This document shows positions 11,197 to 22,123 of a DNA stretch of 64,000 nucleotides, one piece after another (within the stretch, counting starts at the first letter, position 1; each line of letters begins with the position of its first letter). The notes under the pieces were generated by a model. The model was given only the letters and a program-made list of their open reading frames with translations, had not been told where the DNA came from and made no database searches. The DNA is taken from assembly GCF_030272615.1 (NCBI RefSeq), contig NC_081406.1:183707770-183771769 (forward strand), given 5' to 3'. The stretch comes from Cryptomeria japonica (taxonomy: Eukaryota; Streptophyta; Pinopsida; Cupressales; Cupressaceae). The position numbers were made by a program, and so were the translations under genes.

Positions 11197-13225
11197 ATGA
11201 GTTTTAGCACTATTAGTCCTACCTATCCTATCCCTGTCAGACGAAGCATTAGAATTAAGGCATCCCAAGGTTTAATTACCAAGGAGATGGAGCCTAATTT
11301 GGGTGACTTCTTTAATGAGGATCATTCTTCCCATCCTAATCATGTGCCTATTCACTTCATTAGTGAATCCCATGATGAAGAAGAAGCTTTAACTATGGTT
11401 TCTTTTGATCAACTTTCTACATTGAACAATCAATTTGATAGCTTTCAACAATGGATGTCCCAAGAATACCTTAATAGTGAAGCTCTTCCATTAATTGAAG
11501 GTCTTAAGTGCATGATTGAAAGTGATAAGAATGGAATTGATATATTGTGTGGCATTTCACATATTGTTTATTCTAATGTCATTCCTATCAAGAGTTGTGT
11601 CAAAACCCTAGGTTACTCACAACCTTCAACACAAGTCAATTCCTCTATTCCTTTGACTAATCATATGACTAGTATTCCTACTTTCACATCTAACATCATG
11701 GCTACTTCAACTCAAAATGTCATTCCTACAACCATAGGTCATGGGGGAAATCCTTCTTCTTCATTTAATCCTCCATATTTACCTATGTCTTCCGTGAGTG
11801 CTCCTATTATTCCTCACCCAATCAATGTGACACAAGGGGGCAATTCCTTCAACAACTTTATTCCTCCTTTAAGTGTCCCTTTTCCTACCCAATCATCTCC
11901 TATGCCTACTTATCATAATGTCCCACCACCTTATTCTCAGCCCATGCCTTCTTTCAATAACATCACACCACCTTCTCAATCACCTATGTCTAACATCAAT
12001 TCTTCCACATGAATGACAATTAACAATCTTGCTCAAACCGTGTCTTCCTTACAACAACAAATTGCTTCTATGAGTCAATCCAAGTTTAGTGTGCCTACCT
12101 TTGATGTTGCAAGCCTACTTTCTCTTGATATTGTTAAAGTCGTGCCACCTAAACATGTGGATATCCCTCAATTGGAACTCTATAATGGAAAAGGTGATCC
12201 TCTTATGCATGTTAAAACATTCCAAACCTTGTGTAGTCATTTTTCTTATGATCAAAGATTACTTGCAAAATTGTTTACAAGAACACTAAGAGATAAGGCC
12301 TTACAATGGTATTGCTCTCTCCCTTCTTATTCTATCACTTCCTTTCAACAATTGGAAAATACTTTCATCCAACAATTTCAAAACAACATTGGTCCTAAAA
12401 TCACTTTGACTGATTTAATGCATTGTAAATAAGGTATTAAAGAAAAAGTGACTGATTTCATTGGTAGATATAAGCATTTGTGTGCACAAATCCCTTTTCA
12501 TGCACCTGATAATGATATTCAAAGAATTTTCATTTCTAATTTACAAAAAGATATCAGGGAAAAGCTTCTTTTGTCTGAGTTTACTTCCTTTATGCAGTTG
12601 TGCGCAACACTCCACAATTATCAACTGTTGTGAGTCAAATGGAGCAATCCACTTCTATGACTTCGAGTGATAAGGGGCAGAGTGTTCAACAACTGTTTGT
12701 GAAGTTCAAACCAACAAAAAGCTTCATCGAGTTCAATGATCCAATCAACAATAACCATGTAAATGCTACAATGGGTGTGCCTTCTATTTCTAATTTTTTC
12801 CAAAGAGAAAGACAATTTACTCCTTTGAATGAATCTTTACATAGTATTATGTCTTTGTTGTTGCACATAAATGTTATCAAACTTCCTCCTATAAAAAAAA
12901 TTGGTCATTCCAAACTTGCATCTCCTTATTTTGATAACAATTCCTTTTGCCAATTTCATCGTCAACCTGGTCATGATACTGAGAAATGTTTTGGATTGAA
13001 AAATAAGGTTCAAGACTTGATTGATAATAATACTATATTTGTGGCAGATGTGAATGATAAAGGGAATAAATCAATTGCTCCTCCTAATCAAAAACTTAAT
13101 ATTTTCACTGATCCCTTGCCATCTCATACCTCTAACGTTATTGAGATTGTGCCTAATTCTCTCACTTCTGAAGAATTCACCTCTATGGCTCCAAACTTGG
13201 TTAATATGGTAGAAATACAATATAC
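11197..13225 (+). pseudogene. gag of element A (broken by stops and frameshifts)
   Basis: Gag forms the virus-like particle that packages element RNA. The first part (11197-12012, 271 codons) starts at ATG with a basic RRSIRIK patch and ends in a long Pro/Ser/Asn-rich linker. After a TGA at 12010 the same frame carries the retrotransposon gag core (12013-12432), with LELYNGKGDPLMHVKTF, ALQWYCSLP and FQQLENTFIQQF. A TAA at 12430 (CAA by one transition) interrupts it before DFIGRYKHL and RIFISNLQKDI at 12448-12630. A frameshift near 12620 leads to 12600-13200, which holds a Cys-His knuckle CQFHRQPGHDTEKC (C-x2-H-x4-H-x4-C) followed by LKNKVQDLID. A further frame change near 13200-13225 leads into the protease. 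At least two stops and two frameshifts make it non-functional. Confidence 0.85.
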
Positions 13226-13630
13226 AATGATCCTTGTATTACATTTGACCCTAATGCGACCTTTAGAGCACCTGATGGCCCTTTATACATAGTTGCGAAG
13301 GTTAAGGATATCCCTTGCCGTGGTGCCCTGATTGATCCCTCTTGCATGGTTGATATCATAACTGAAGAGTATATTTTCACTTTACAATTGCATAAACCAA
13401 TATATGATGCTTCTAATGTGATTGTGAAGTTATTCAATGGATTATTTTGTCCTACCATTGGTTCTATCACTCTTCATGTTGAAGTCCATGCTAAATCCAT
13501 GGATGTTGACTTTGTTATCATACCATCTTCCGAGCAATTTCGTGTGAAGTTGGGCTATCCTTGGCTATCTTCCATGAAGGCTATTGCTTCTCCAATACAC
13601 AAGTGTCTTAAATTTCCTCACAATGGATAA
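13226..13630 (+). pseudogene. Retropepsin-like protease region of element A
   Basis: The frame reads VKDIPCRGALIDPSCMVDII near 13292-13350. The Asp sits where retropepsins have D-T/S/G-G/A; here the triad is D-P-S, so activity is doubtful. Further on, VKLGYPWLSSMKAI (about 13541-13580) corresponds to the LLGRPWIH motif at the end of plant gypsy protease domains; compare [11 protein letters not shown] in element C at 50.9 kb. A TAA at 13628 ends the open stretch. The domain would cleave the Gag polyprotein. Identification rests on position after gag and these two motifs; the altered active site could be decay or an ancestral family feature. Confidence 0.65.
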
Positions 13631-14368
13631 ATCATAACCGTGAACCATAGCTTATTTTGTCCATCCAAAAGAAGCCCTGGTGTTCCTATTGATCTCTTTT
13701 GGCCTAAACTATTTCAATCTCTTCCATCAAGGAGCGATGCTCTTTTTCAATCTTATAAAAAATGGAAGAATGATATGATATTATCCTTAAGTCAACCTAT
13801 ATCTTCAACACTTGACATTCCTATTATTCTTCAAGACAAGGTTCTTCCCCTCTCAGATAGAACTAATCTCCCTCCTAAGGGAAATTGTCGACCTACTCCT
13901 ATGGATGTGACTTTACCTTATCTGAAGGAGAACAACAAGATTCTTCCTAAGGTTAGACATATACCTCCTCCTCATGATGGACCTGGTCTCCTTCCTACAC
14001 CTAATATTCCTCCTTTCTATTGCACAGTTCCACCTCCTTCCTCTTATTGAGAGAAGAGGCCTACTTCTCTTATTGTTCAACCAAAAAGACCTCAACCTAA
14101 ACCTTCCACTATCAAGGAGAGAAACATTCCTATTTGCTCAAGCGTTCCTCCTCCTTCTCATCCTTCCACTAAGACTCGATGAGATCATTGTGCGAGAGAA
14201 CACTGATGAAGACGTCGTGTTCGAGCTCGAGAAGCTATCCCTTGAAATACTCAATCTCCTTAGACTCTGATAGTTGACATGATTCACTTTTATCCTAAGC
14301 AAGATGTTCAACCAACATCTCCAAATCATAAGTTTCATAAAACATGTGATGGTTTTACTCCTATTTGT
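13631..14368 (+). pseudogene. Pro-rich C-terminal tail of the element A polyprotein
   Basis: After the TAA at 13628 the same frame stays open over 13640-14050 (136 codons). It includes SRSDALFQSYKKWKND and then a Pro-rich stretch ending VPPPSSY. It continues past a TGA with further Pro/Ser-rich and Lys/Arg-rich sequence to about 14165, and an acidic ENTDEDVVFELEKLSLE segment is found to 14270. No RT or integrase motif is present. The copia insertion begins at 14374; acidic coding-like sequence resumes on the far side (21075-21350), so the tail continued across the insertion site. Confidence 0.55.
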
Positions 14369-14373
14369 GTTCT
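14369..14373. repeat. Target site duplication of element B, left copy (GTTCT)
   Basis: GTTCT at 14369-14373 exactly matches GTTCT at 21070-21074, as expected for a 5-bp integrase-made duplication. Confidence 0.95.
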
Positions 14374-15433
14374 TGTTGGTATTTTGGTATGGTTTTGTCA
14401 TTGATGTCAACACCTACTAAAACTCTAGCACTTTGGAGATCTAGCAACATTCACCAGCAAGCTAGTGACTCATGCACAGTCACCGGTATATGGTACACCG
14501 GTAGGCTATAATGATCACTGGCACTTGGAATGGCATGGAAAACACTTGGTTATGTCAAAGACATTGTTTGGACATCTTATCTTGGAGAATTGTTTATTGG
14601 TATATTCATATTTGCATATTTACTATCACCAGCAAATAGGTCCAAGTTATGCACCGACAGGTTTATCTTCTCCAGATCAGCACGACATGCTATGGAGATG
14701 ATTTATTATTGTTGTAAATGCATTAAGCCGACATGTTCAATCGGTTATTGCATCAGATATTGTCTTGTTTGTAAAATGATTTTATTGTAATATCTTGTAG
14801 AGCCGACCTACTAAAATTGGTCTTAGGTTATGGTATAAATGTAAGATCTTATTTGTAAGATCAAGTGTGGAATGCGAAAAAGAATTGTGTGAAGGTATAT
14901 GCAAGAATAAGTAGAGCTATACACGCAGACATCATTTGAAGGTGAAGCTAGGTTTTTGTGAAAGCATATCAGAACTACACTGGTACTGAATCTAGCATAT
15001 GAAGATGCTATTTTGAGCAGTACATTCTTATTGGATTTATCCATCCAATTGTAGTCAATGTGACTCCCATTTTGTGTTTGAGCAGTGAGCTCTAGGCGCT
15101 TGGCCTTTCTACATGTGCAAACCCCATTTGTATACACTTACTATCTGCAGTAGTATCATCTAATTATGGGTAAGGTTTCCCATCGTGGTTTTTCCCCTTA
15201 CAAGGTTTCCACATACAAATATTGGTGTTATGTGTTGTGGATGACTTTGTCTTTTTATTTCATGCATTAATTCTTACCGGTATTGCAATTATCTGGTAAA
15301 ACTGTTCACCGGTATAACAGATTGGTTCACTGGTATTAAGCAGTAAATTAGTTAAGTTGTTTTTGGTTTAAATTTATTAGACAACTGATTCACGCCCCCC
15401 CCCCCCCCTCTCAGTTGTCTCTAGGACCTAACA
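14374..15433 (+). repeat. 5' LTR of element B (copia)
   Basis: It starts TGTTGGTATTTTGGTATGG and ends GGACCTAACA. TATAAAT at 14834-14840 is a candidate TATA box. The motif ACCGGTA recurs many times. Near the 3' end the arms AGACAACTGA (15379-15388) and TCAGTTGTCT (15411-15420) flank a run of 14 C. The LTR matches 20010-21069. Confidence 0.95.
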
Positions 15434-15435
15434 AT

Positions 15436-15450
15436 TGGTATCAGAGTCTA
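15436..15450 (+). other. Primer binding site of element B (initiator Met-tRNA type)
   Basis: TGGTATCAGAGTCTA begins two bases after the LTR. The first eleven bases are the standard plant copia site complementary to the 3' end of initiator Met-tRNA. Confidence 0.93.
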
Positions 15451-15489
15451 GTCCTCTTTTGCATAAGTTTAACAGCTTGAGGAGATCCA

Positions 15490-16971
15490 ATGTCTACTAA
15501 CTATTTTAGGAAGGACAGTCCTAAACTTGATGGAACCAACTATGGCATATGGAAGATCAGAATGGAGACACATCTAAATTGCATTGGAAAGGACATCTGG
15601 GAAGTTACAAATAATGGCTATACTGCTCCCACTTCCAGTCAGTCTAATCCACCTAACTTGACTAAAGATGAAGAAAATGATTGTAAAGCAAGAGAAGCAC
15701 TTTTGAGCGCATTAACAGATCAGCAAATCAAGGGATTATCAGACAGATCAACTGCTAAAGCCATTTGGGATCATTTGGAAACATTGAATGAAGGAGATTC
15801 CACAGTCAAAATTGCAAAACTTGAAAGCTTCCAGGTCAGGTATGAAAATCTGAAAATGGAAGAAGATGAAAGGATTTCTGCTTTTATGGAAAGAGTTAAT
15901 GAAATTGTTTTGGGTATTAAATGTTGTGGAGGAACCTTAAGTGAAGATGAAATTGTTTCAAAAGTTTTAAGAGGATTTCCATCGGCATATAAAATGAAGG
16001 TTACTGCTATAAACGAGTTAAGAACAATGCCTAATACAACAGTAACTAGGGATACATTGATTGGAAAACTTTCAGCCTTTGAAATTGAGGAATTTGGTCT
16101 TGTTGCTACTATAAAGACAGATTTAGCCTTTAAAGCATCAACATCATTTGCATCATCATTTGACAAATCTGATTGGAAATCCTTTTATACAAGAGAACTT
16201 GAGGAAAGCAGGAGAGAAAATGAAGAACTTGAAGAGCTTAAAGCACTATTTGCAAGGAAAATGCCTAAAGGTCCAGTTGGAAGTAAGTATGAAGGTAAAG
16301 CACCCTTTAAATGTTTTAACTGTAATAAGATTGGTCATATGGCTTCAAGATGCCCTGATAGACATGCTAGACTAAGAGAAGAAGCTAGAAGGACGTACAA
16401 GCCTAACCCTGAATATCAAAGATACAGATTTAAGAAGAATAAAGACAAATCTTGTTATCTTGCTGGTGAAGGAGTGACTGATGATTCTGATGAAGATCCG
16501 ACACACAATGGATGGGTTTTTGTTGCTATAACAGAAGATCAACCGGCACCTATAGTCCAATCGGTAGAGCAGGCCTTAGTAGCTAAAATTGAAGTAAAGG
16601 ATGAGTGGATCATTGATTCTGGATGCTCACATCATATGACAGGAGATAAAGGTAAATTCTTGAACTTTCAAGAATATAATGGAGGCTTAGTGAGACTCGG
16701 AGATGACAAAGCTTGTTTGATCAAAGGTAAGGGTACAATATCTCTTGATGGTAAGCATAATACTTACAATGTTTACTATGTTGAAGGTTTAAAACATAAT
16801 CTTTTGAGTGTTGGTCAATTAGTTGAGAAAGGATTTCAGTTACAATTTAAAAATGGAAAATGCAGAATCATGAATAGAACTGGTTTAGAAATTGCAACCG
16901 GTAATCAGACTAGAGGTAATATCTTTCATTTGAATAACAGTGAAAAAAACATGCTTCATTGCACATATTGA
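15490..16971 (+). pseudogene. Copia gag and protease of element B (493 codons, then frameshift)
   Basis: The ORF starts at an ATG about 40 bases after the primer site, which suits the first start codon of the element. Residues 1-220 form the copia gag domain (KLDGTNYGIWKIRME near residue 13; later WDHLETLNEGDSTVKIAKL and EDERISAFMERVNEI). The zinc knuckle CFNCNKIGHMASRC (C-x2-C-x4-H-x4-C) is near residue 276. The protease active site DSGCSHHMTGD is near residue 377, with the expected D-S-G. The frame ends at 16969 because of a one-base change near 16945-16951 within a run of seven A. After that point the integrase continues in another frame. Gag, knuckle and protease look otherwise intact. 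Confidence 0.94.
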
Positions 16972-18031
16972 TCAAATTTGGCTATGGCATAAGAGACTCT
17001 GTCATGTAAACTTTGATTGCATGGTGAAAATCAGTACTACTAAGGCAGTTAGAGATTTACCTAAAATTGTCAAACCTCACAATACAATATGTAAGGAATG
17101 TCAATTTGGAAAACAAGTTAGAGCTAGTTTCTAAAGTATTCTAGAAAAATCCAATAATGCTCTTGATTTAATTCACGCTGATTTATGTGGTCCAGCTAGA
17201 ACTAAAAGCTTACAAGGTGATAGATATTTCATGCTAATCATTGATGACTATTCTAGAATGTGTTGGGTTACTTTTCTCAGAGAAAAATCAGAAGCACTTG
17301 GAAAGTTTAAATTATTCAAAGCAATGGTAGAAAATGAAACCGGTAAGAAAATCAAATGTCTAAGATCATATCAAGGAGGAGAATTTACATCTAAGGAATT
17401 TAATGCATTCTGTGAAGTGAATGGAATCAGAAGACAACTATCAGCACCTCGAACACCACAACAGAATGGAGTTGTTGAAAGGAAAAACATAATTATCTTG
17501 GATGCAGCCAGAAGTATGTTATCAGAAGCAAATATACCACATGTATATTCGAGAGAGGCAGTAAGTACAACGGTCTATACTTTCAACAAAGTTCACATCA
17601 AAGGTGAAACCGGTAAGACCCCTCATGAACTATGGTTTGGTATTACTCCCACTCTTAAATATTTCAGAATATTTGGAAGTAAATGTTATATCAGAAGAGA
17701 TGAGTATATTGGGAAATTTGATCCTAGAAGTGATGAAGGAATATTTCTTGGTTATCCATCTAAAAGTAAAGCATATAGATGTTTTAACAAAAGATTGCAG
17801 AAAATTATTGAGAGTACAAATGTGAAGATTGATGAACAATTCAGAGGAACTTCAAGGTATATAGATTCTGAACCGGCAACAGAAATTCTAACAAATGAAC
17901 CTACACTAAACCCACCGATACAGAATGAAGATCCAGTTACACTGGTATCATCTGAAAATTCCACTATGACTGAGGAACAGCAGCAAACAAAGACACCCCG
18001 GTATGTAAGATTGAATCATTCTGAAGATTAG
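16940..18031 (+). pseudogene. Copia integrase of element B (one internal stop)
   Basis: The frame opens with the GAG-pre-integrase zinc region: WHKRLCHVNFDCM gives the H-x-H part and CKECQFGKQ the Cys pair. After a TAA at 17132 the same frame runs through the catalytic core. The first Asp is in DLIHADLCGP (17162-17190), the second in the segment after KIKCLRSYQGGEFTSKEF, where intact copies usually have RSDxGGEF and this copy has SYQGGEF, so the second catalytic Asp appears replaced. The Glu is in PQQNGVVERKNI. KCYIRRDEYIGKFDPRSDEG and FLGYPSKSKAYRCFN follow in the C-terminal part. A TAG at 18029 ends it, explicable as CAG to TAG. The enzyme would insert element cDNA into chromosomes; this copy is inactive. 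Confidence 0.92.
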
Positions 18032-19108
18032 ATCATTGGAAACAAGTACAAAGGAGTTATGACAAGAGGAATATTGGCAAATGAAGAGGTATGTATTATT
18101 TCTCAAGTTGAACCATCATCAATAAATGAGGCATGTGAAGATAAATATTGGACTAAAGCTATGGAAGAAGAATTAGAACAAATTAAGAAAAATAACACTT
18201 GGACATTAGTTCCCCGACATAAAGATAAAAATGTAATTGGAACCAAATGGGTATTCAAAAACAAACTTAATGAAGATGGAAAGGTTATCAGAAATAAAAC
18301 AAGACTAGTGTGTAAAGGATATTCTCAGAAAGAAGGAATTGATTATAATGAGACTTTTGCACCGGTAGCTAGAATTGAGGCAGTCAGATTATTTTTGGCT
18401 TTTGCAACACATAAGAACTACAAAGTATATCAAATGGATATTAAATGTGCATTTCTGAATGGAGATCTTGAAGAGGAAGTTTACATTGAACAACTTGATG
18501 GATTTTCTTTGACAGATGACAAAGATATGGTTTGCAGGTTAAGGAAAGCCTTGTATGGATTGAAACAAGCCCCAAGAGCTTGGTATGCAAGATTGGATAA
18601 GTATCTTTTGAAAATTGTTTTTTCTAAAGGTAATGCTGATAGCAACCTATACTATAAAGTGACTAATGATGACATCTTGGCTATAGAATTTTTTGTTGAT
18701 GATATAATCTTTGGAGGAGAAGATGGATTGTGTAAAGACTTTTCTATTAAAATGCAGCAAGAATTTGAAATGTCTATGATTGGTGAAATAAGATTCTTTT
18801 TAGGATTGCAGATTTCACAAACTGACAAAGGTATATTCTTGAGTCAATCCAAATACTTAAAGGAATTGTTAATGAAATTTGGGATGGAGAACTCTAAACC
18901 AGTAAGCACACCTATGACTACAAATGACAAACTATCTTTAAGAGATGAATCTACACCTGTTAATCCAACAAGGTACAAATCTATGATAGGAGGTTTAATG
19001 TATTTGACACAAACCAGACTTGATATCATGAATGAAGTATGTATTGTTTCAAGATTTCAGAGTAATCCTAGAGAAAATCATGAATCAACAATAAAAAGTA
19101 TTTTCTAG
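18032..19108 (+). pseudogene. Copia reverse transcriptase of element B
   Basis: It lies in the same frame as the integrase, separated by the TAG at 18029. Typical copia RT blocks appear in order: [20 protein letters not shown], then [10 protein letters not shown]-like sequence with T for [41 protein letters not shown] carrying the first catalytic Asp, [16 protein letters not shown], then [10 protein letters not shown] with the catalytic Asp pair (F in place of the usual Y/I before VDD), and [17 protein letters not shown] at 19106 ends the open stretch before the RNase H. RT copies element RNA into cDNA inside the particle. Confidence 0.95.
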
Positions 19109-19645
19109 TACTTACAAGGCACTACAAATCTTGGATTATGGTATCCTAGAGATGAAAACTTTGAACTATGTGCATACATAGATGCAAATTGGGCAGGAGA
19201 TGTGGATGATAGAAAAAGCACCACCGGCGGAGCATTTTTTCTTGGAAGCAGACTAGTTTCTTGGTTGAGTAAGAAACAAAGTTGTACATCATTATCAACA
19301 ACAAAATTAGAATATGTTGCAGCAGCAACTAACTGTACATAGGTACTATGGCTTAAACAAATGTTGAAAGACATAAAGGTAAAATGCAAGGAACCTATAA
19401 CTATCTATTGTGATAACACTGCAGCAATTGATATATCTAAGAATCCGATACTACATTCTAAAACAAAACATGTTTTCATCAAACTGAATTTTCTAAGGGA
19501 AAATGTTGAAGCAAAACAAATAAAACTCGTTTATGTGAATACTAAAGAGCAGATTGCAGACATTTTCACTAAACCTCTGCCTAAGGAGACTTTTGAATAT
19601 CTTAGAGAACAACTTGGGGTCATACCCCCACCGGTAGATACTTAG
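19109..19645 (+). pseudogene. Copia RNase H of element B (one internal stop)
   Basis: It continues the RT frame. The segment before the stop carries LCAYIDANWAGDVDDRKSTT with the catalytic Asp, GGAFFLGSRLVSWLSKKQ, and TTKLEYVAAA with the Glu. A TAG near 19340 (CAG by one transition) interrupts it. The remainder (19361-19645) reads LKQMLKDIKVKC, YCDNTAAIDISKNP with another catalytic Asp, and EQIADIFTKPLPKE, ending at a natural TAG. It degrades the RNA strand after first-strand synthesis. Confidence 0.94.
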
Positions 19646-20009
19646 AGAGTTGATATTTATCATCAACCGACAGAATTAACAGAGAAATCTTTTACTCCGA
19701 CTTTGATGAGGAAGCTACTTCTCAGGGGGAGTAGTTGGTATACTAAATTGGTTGGTATTTTGCATATGAACTTGGTTTTGTTGTAGCTTTGGCATTTGAA
19801 GTCAAAGGGGGAGAGATTGGGTATGGAAAAACATAATATAAAGATGCTACACAAAGGAAACACATGTTACTCTCAGGGGGAGAGATTGATACTTTGGGAG
19901 AGTTTACTTATACTTTAGTAATTATTGGTACTTTGGTATTTGGCATTTTTGTTTTGGCACTTTGATGGTTTTTCCATCTTGTGTTGCCATCAATGCCAAA
20001 GGGGGAGAT
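19646..20009 (+). other. 3' untranslated region and polypurine tract of element B
   Basis: About 360 bases separate the end of pol from the 3' LTR. The final tract CCAAAGGGGGAGAT (about 19996-20009) abuts the LTR and is the expected plus-strand primer. Three further look-alikes occur upstream: CTCAGGGGGAGTAG near 19721, AAAGGGGGAGAGATTG near 19802 and CTCAGGGGGAGAGATTG near 19873. They may act as accessory polypurine tracts. Confidence 0.85.
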
Positions 20010-21069
20010 TGTTGGTATTTTGGTATGGTTTTGTCATTGATGTCAACACCTACTTAAACTCTAGCACTTTGGAGATCCAACAACATTCACCGGCAAGCTA
20101 GTGACTTATGCACAGTCACCGGTATATGGTACACTGGCAGGATATAATGATCATCAACACTTGGAATGGCATGGAAAACACTTGGTTATGTCGAAGACAT
20201 TGTTTAGACATCTTATCTTAGAGAATTGTTTATTGGTATATTTGTATTTGCATATTTTCTGTCACCGGCAAATAGGTCCAAGTTATGCACCGACAGGTTT
20301 ATCTTTTCCAGATCAGCACGACATGCTATGGAGATGATTTATTATTGTTGTAAATGCATTAAGACGACATGTTCAATCACTTATTGCATCGGATATTGTC
20401 TTGTTTATAAAATGATTTTATTGTAATATCTTGTAGAGTCGACCTACTAAAATTGGTCTTAGGTTATAGTATAAATGTAAGATCTTATTTGTAAGATCAA
20501 GTGTGGAATGCGAAAAAGAATTGTGTGAAGGTATATGCGAGAATAAGCGGAGCTATACACGCAGACATCATTTGAATGTGAAGCTAGGTTTTTGTGAAAG
20601 CATATCAGAACTACACCGGTACTGAATCCAACATATGAAGATGTTATTTTGAGCAGTACATTCTTATTGGATTTATCCATCCAATTGTAGTCAGTGTGAC
20701 TCCCATTTTGTGTTTGAGCAGTGAGCTCTAGGTGCTTGGCCTTTCTGCATGTGCAGACCCCATTTGTATACACTTACTATCTGTAGTAGTATCATCCGAT
20801 TGTGGGTAAGGTTTCCCACCATGGTTTTTCCCCTTATAGGGTTTCCACATACAAATATTGGTGTTATGTGTTGTGGATGACTTTGTCTTTTTATTTCATG
20901 CATTAATTCTTACCGGTATTGCAATTATCTGGTAAAACTATTCACCGGTATAACAGACTGGTTCACCGGTATTAAGCAGTAAATTGGTTAAGTTGTTTTT
21001 GGTTTAAATTTATTAGACAACTGATTCACCCCCCCCCCCCCACCTCTCAGTTGTCTCTGGGACCTAACA
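20010..21069 (+). repeat. 3' LTR of element B (copia)
   Basis: This is the same length as the 5' LTR (1060 bp) with the same ends TGTTGG...CTAACA. The terminal stem arms are at 21015-21024 and 21047-21056 around a shorter, interrupted C run. Differences from the 5' copy are scattered, mainly transitions. Confidence 0.95.
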
Positions 21070-21074
21070 GTTCT
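21070..21074. repeat. Target site duplication of element B, right copy (GTTCT)
   Basis: It exactly matches 14369-14373. Element A sequence resumes at 21075. Confidence 0.95.
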
Positions 21075-22108
21075 TGCTCCTCTTTCTCTAAACTTTGATG
21101 AAGAAATAGGTGAAAATGTTATTCATAATGGTAATACAACTCCTAATGCTTCTGACAATGAGTATGAGTATGTTGATGTGGACAAACATTTATCGGATGA
21201 GTTTTCACAAACCCTAATACTAGCTCCTAGAATCAAACAAAGTGACTTACAACATGAGCATAGTCCTTGTTTGGATCTTGTGATAGCTCCATCTGTTGTG
21301 CTCGATGTTGCTCCTCTAGAGTGTTTCTCGCCTTCCCGAAAAAGTGATTAGCAAGATCGGGAGGTGGATGTCGTGCTAGATTAGCGATATTAGCACTGCA
21401 GATCTTTCTCCCTCTTCTTTCTTTCTCTTTTGTGACCATTCTTCTATGTGTATCCCTATTCTTTTATTGTTCCCTTAATGTCTACTTGGGGATGATGCAA
21501 AGCATTGAGATCTTTTCTTGGTCTCTTTCATGTTGACTCAAAAGACACCTTCTCTTCCCTTTCTTTTAAGGTAGTGTCCTTCTTTAGGGAATGAATATTA
21601 TTATATGAATATACATGAGTTATCATTCAACATACTAACCCTGAGGAAAGTGCCACTATCTCATCTTTTGTGTTCATTATCCTTGGGTTTATACCTCGAT
21701 TGGGGGCTAAATCCTTGTGATAACGTGCTCCCTTTCTTCTCTCTCTCTTGGGTGTATCCTACCTTAAAGCAATCTCTCCTGATAAGGCGTGTGCGATCAC
21801 TTTAACCTGGGGGCATACACTTCGCTCATACTTTCCTTCTTGTGATACTTAGAATTACTTAGTGAACTTTGTTTTGCTTTGTAATATTTTGTATCCTTGC
21901 TTTCACGACTCATAGTGAAGGGAACTTTGCCACTTGCAGTCATGGTTCTCCCCTTCTTGATCTTCCCTTTTACTTTGTCAATCGAAGTTGTAAGATCCTA
22001 AGTCCACTGGGGGCTTGGCGCATCTTGCCTCCTTGACATGGTAAAAGTCTTTCAATCTTGTTTCCTTGTACTTTATTGACAGTATTGGTGTACACTTATA
22101 CTCTCGCT
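21075..22108 (+). other. Element A interior right of the copia insertion; acidic tail then non-coding
   Basis: Acidic coding-like sequence (including NASDNEYEYVDVDKHLSDEF) runs to about 21350, where a TAG interrupts it; it fits as the end of the element A polyprotein tail. The remaining ~750 bases are rich in CTTTCTTT-like pyrimidine words and open only in short frames. No RT, RNase H or integrase motif was found in any frame, which is the main reason for calling element A non-autonomous. Confidence 0.65.
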
Positions 22109-22123
22109 AAAGTGGGGGCTAAA
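22109..22123 (+). other. Polypurine tract of element A
   Basis: AAAGTGGGGGCTAAA immediately precedes the 3' LTR start TGTAGTGTCAT. It fits the primer for plus-strand synthesis of gypsy elements. Confidence 0.8.

Larger units (their letters stand above)
14374..21069 (+). mobile_element. Element B: full-length Ty1/copia retrotransposon inserted in element A
   Basis: The element has 1060-bp LTRs at both ends (14374-15433 and 20010-21069), perfect GTTCT target duplications, a Met-tRNA-type primer site and a polypurine tract. It has the copia order gag, protease, integrase, RT, RNase H. Coding is broken by one frameshift and four stops, so this copy cannot supply its own proteins. LTRs are equal in length but differ at a few tens of positions by eye, so it is older than the LARD in this window. 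The insertion site is in the polyprotein tail of element A. Confidence 0.96.

Noticed and set aside
14465-15137. Short ORFs in the copia 5' LTR, repeated at 20101-20773
   Set aside because: LTR sequence; repetition is due to LTR identity.
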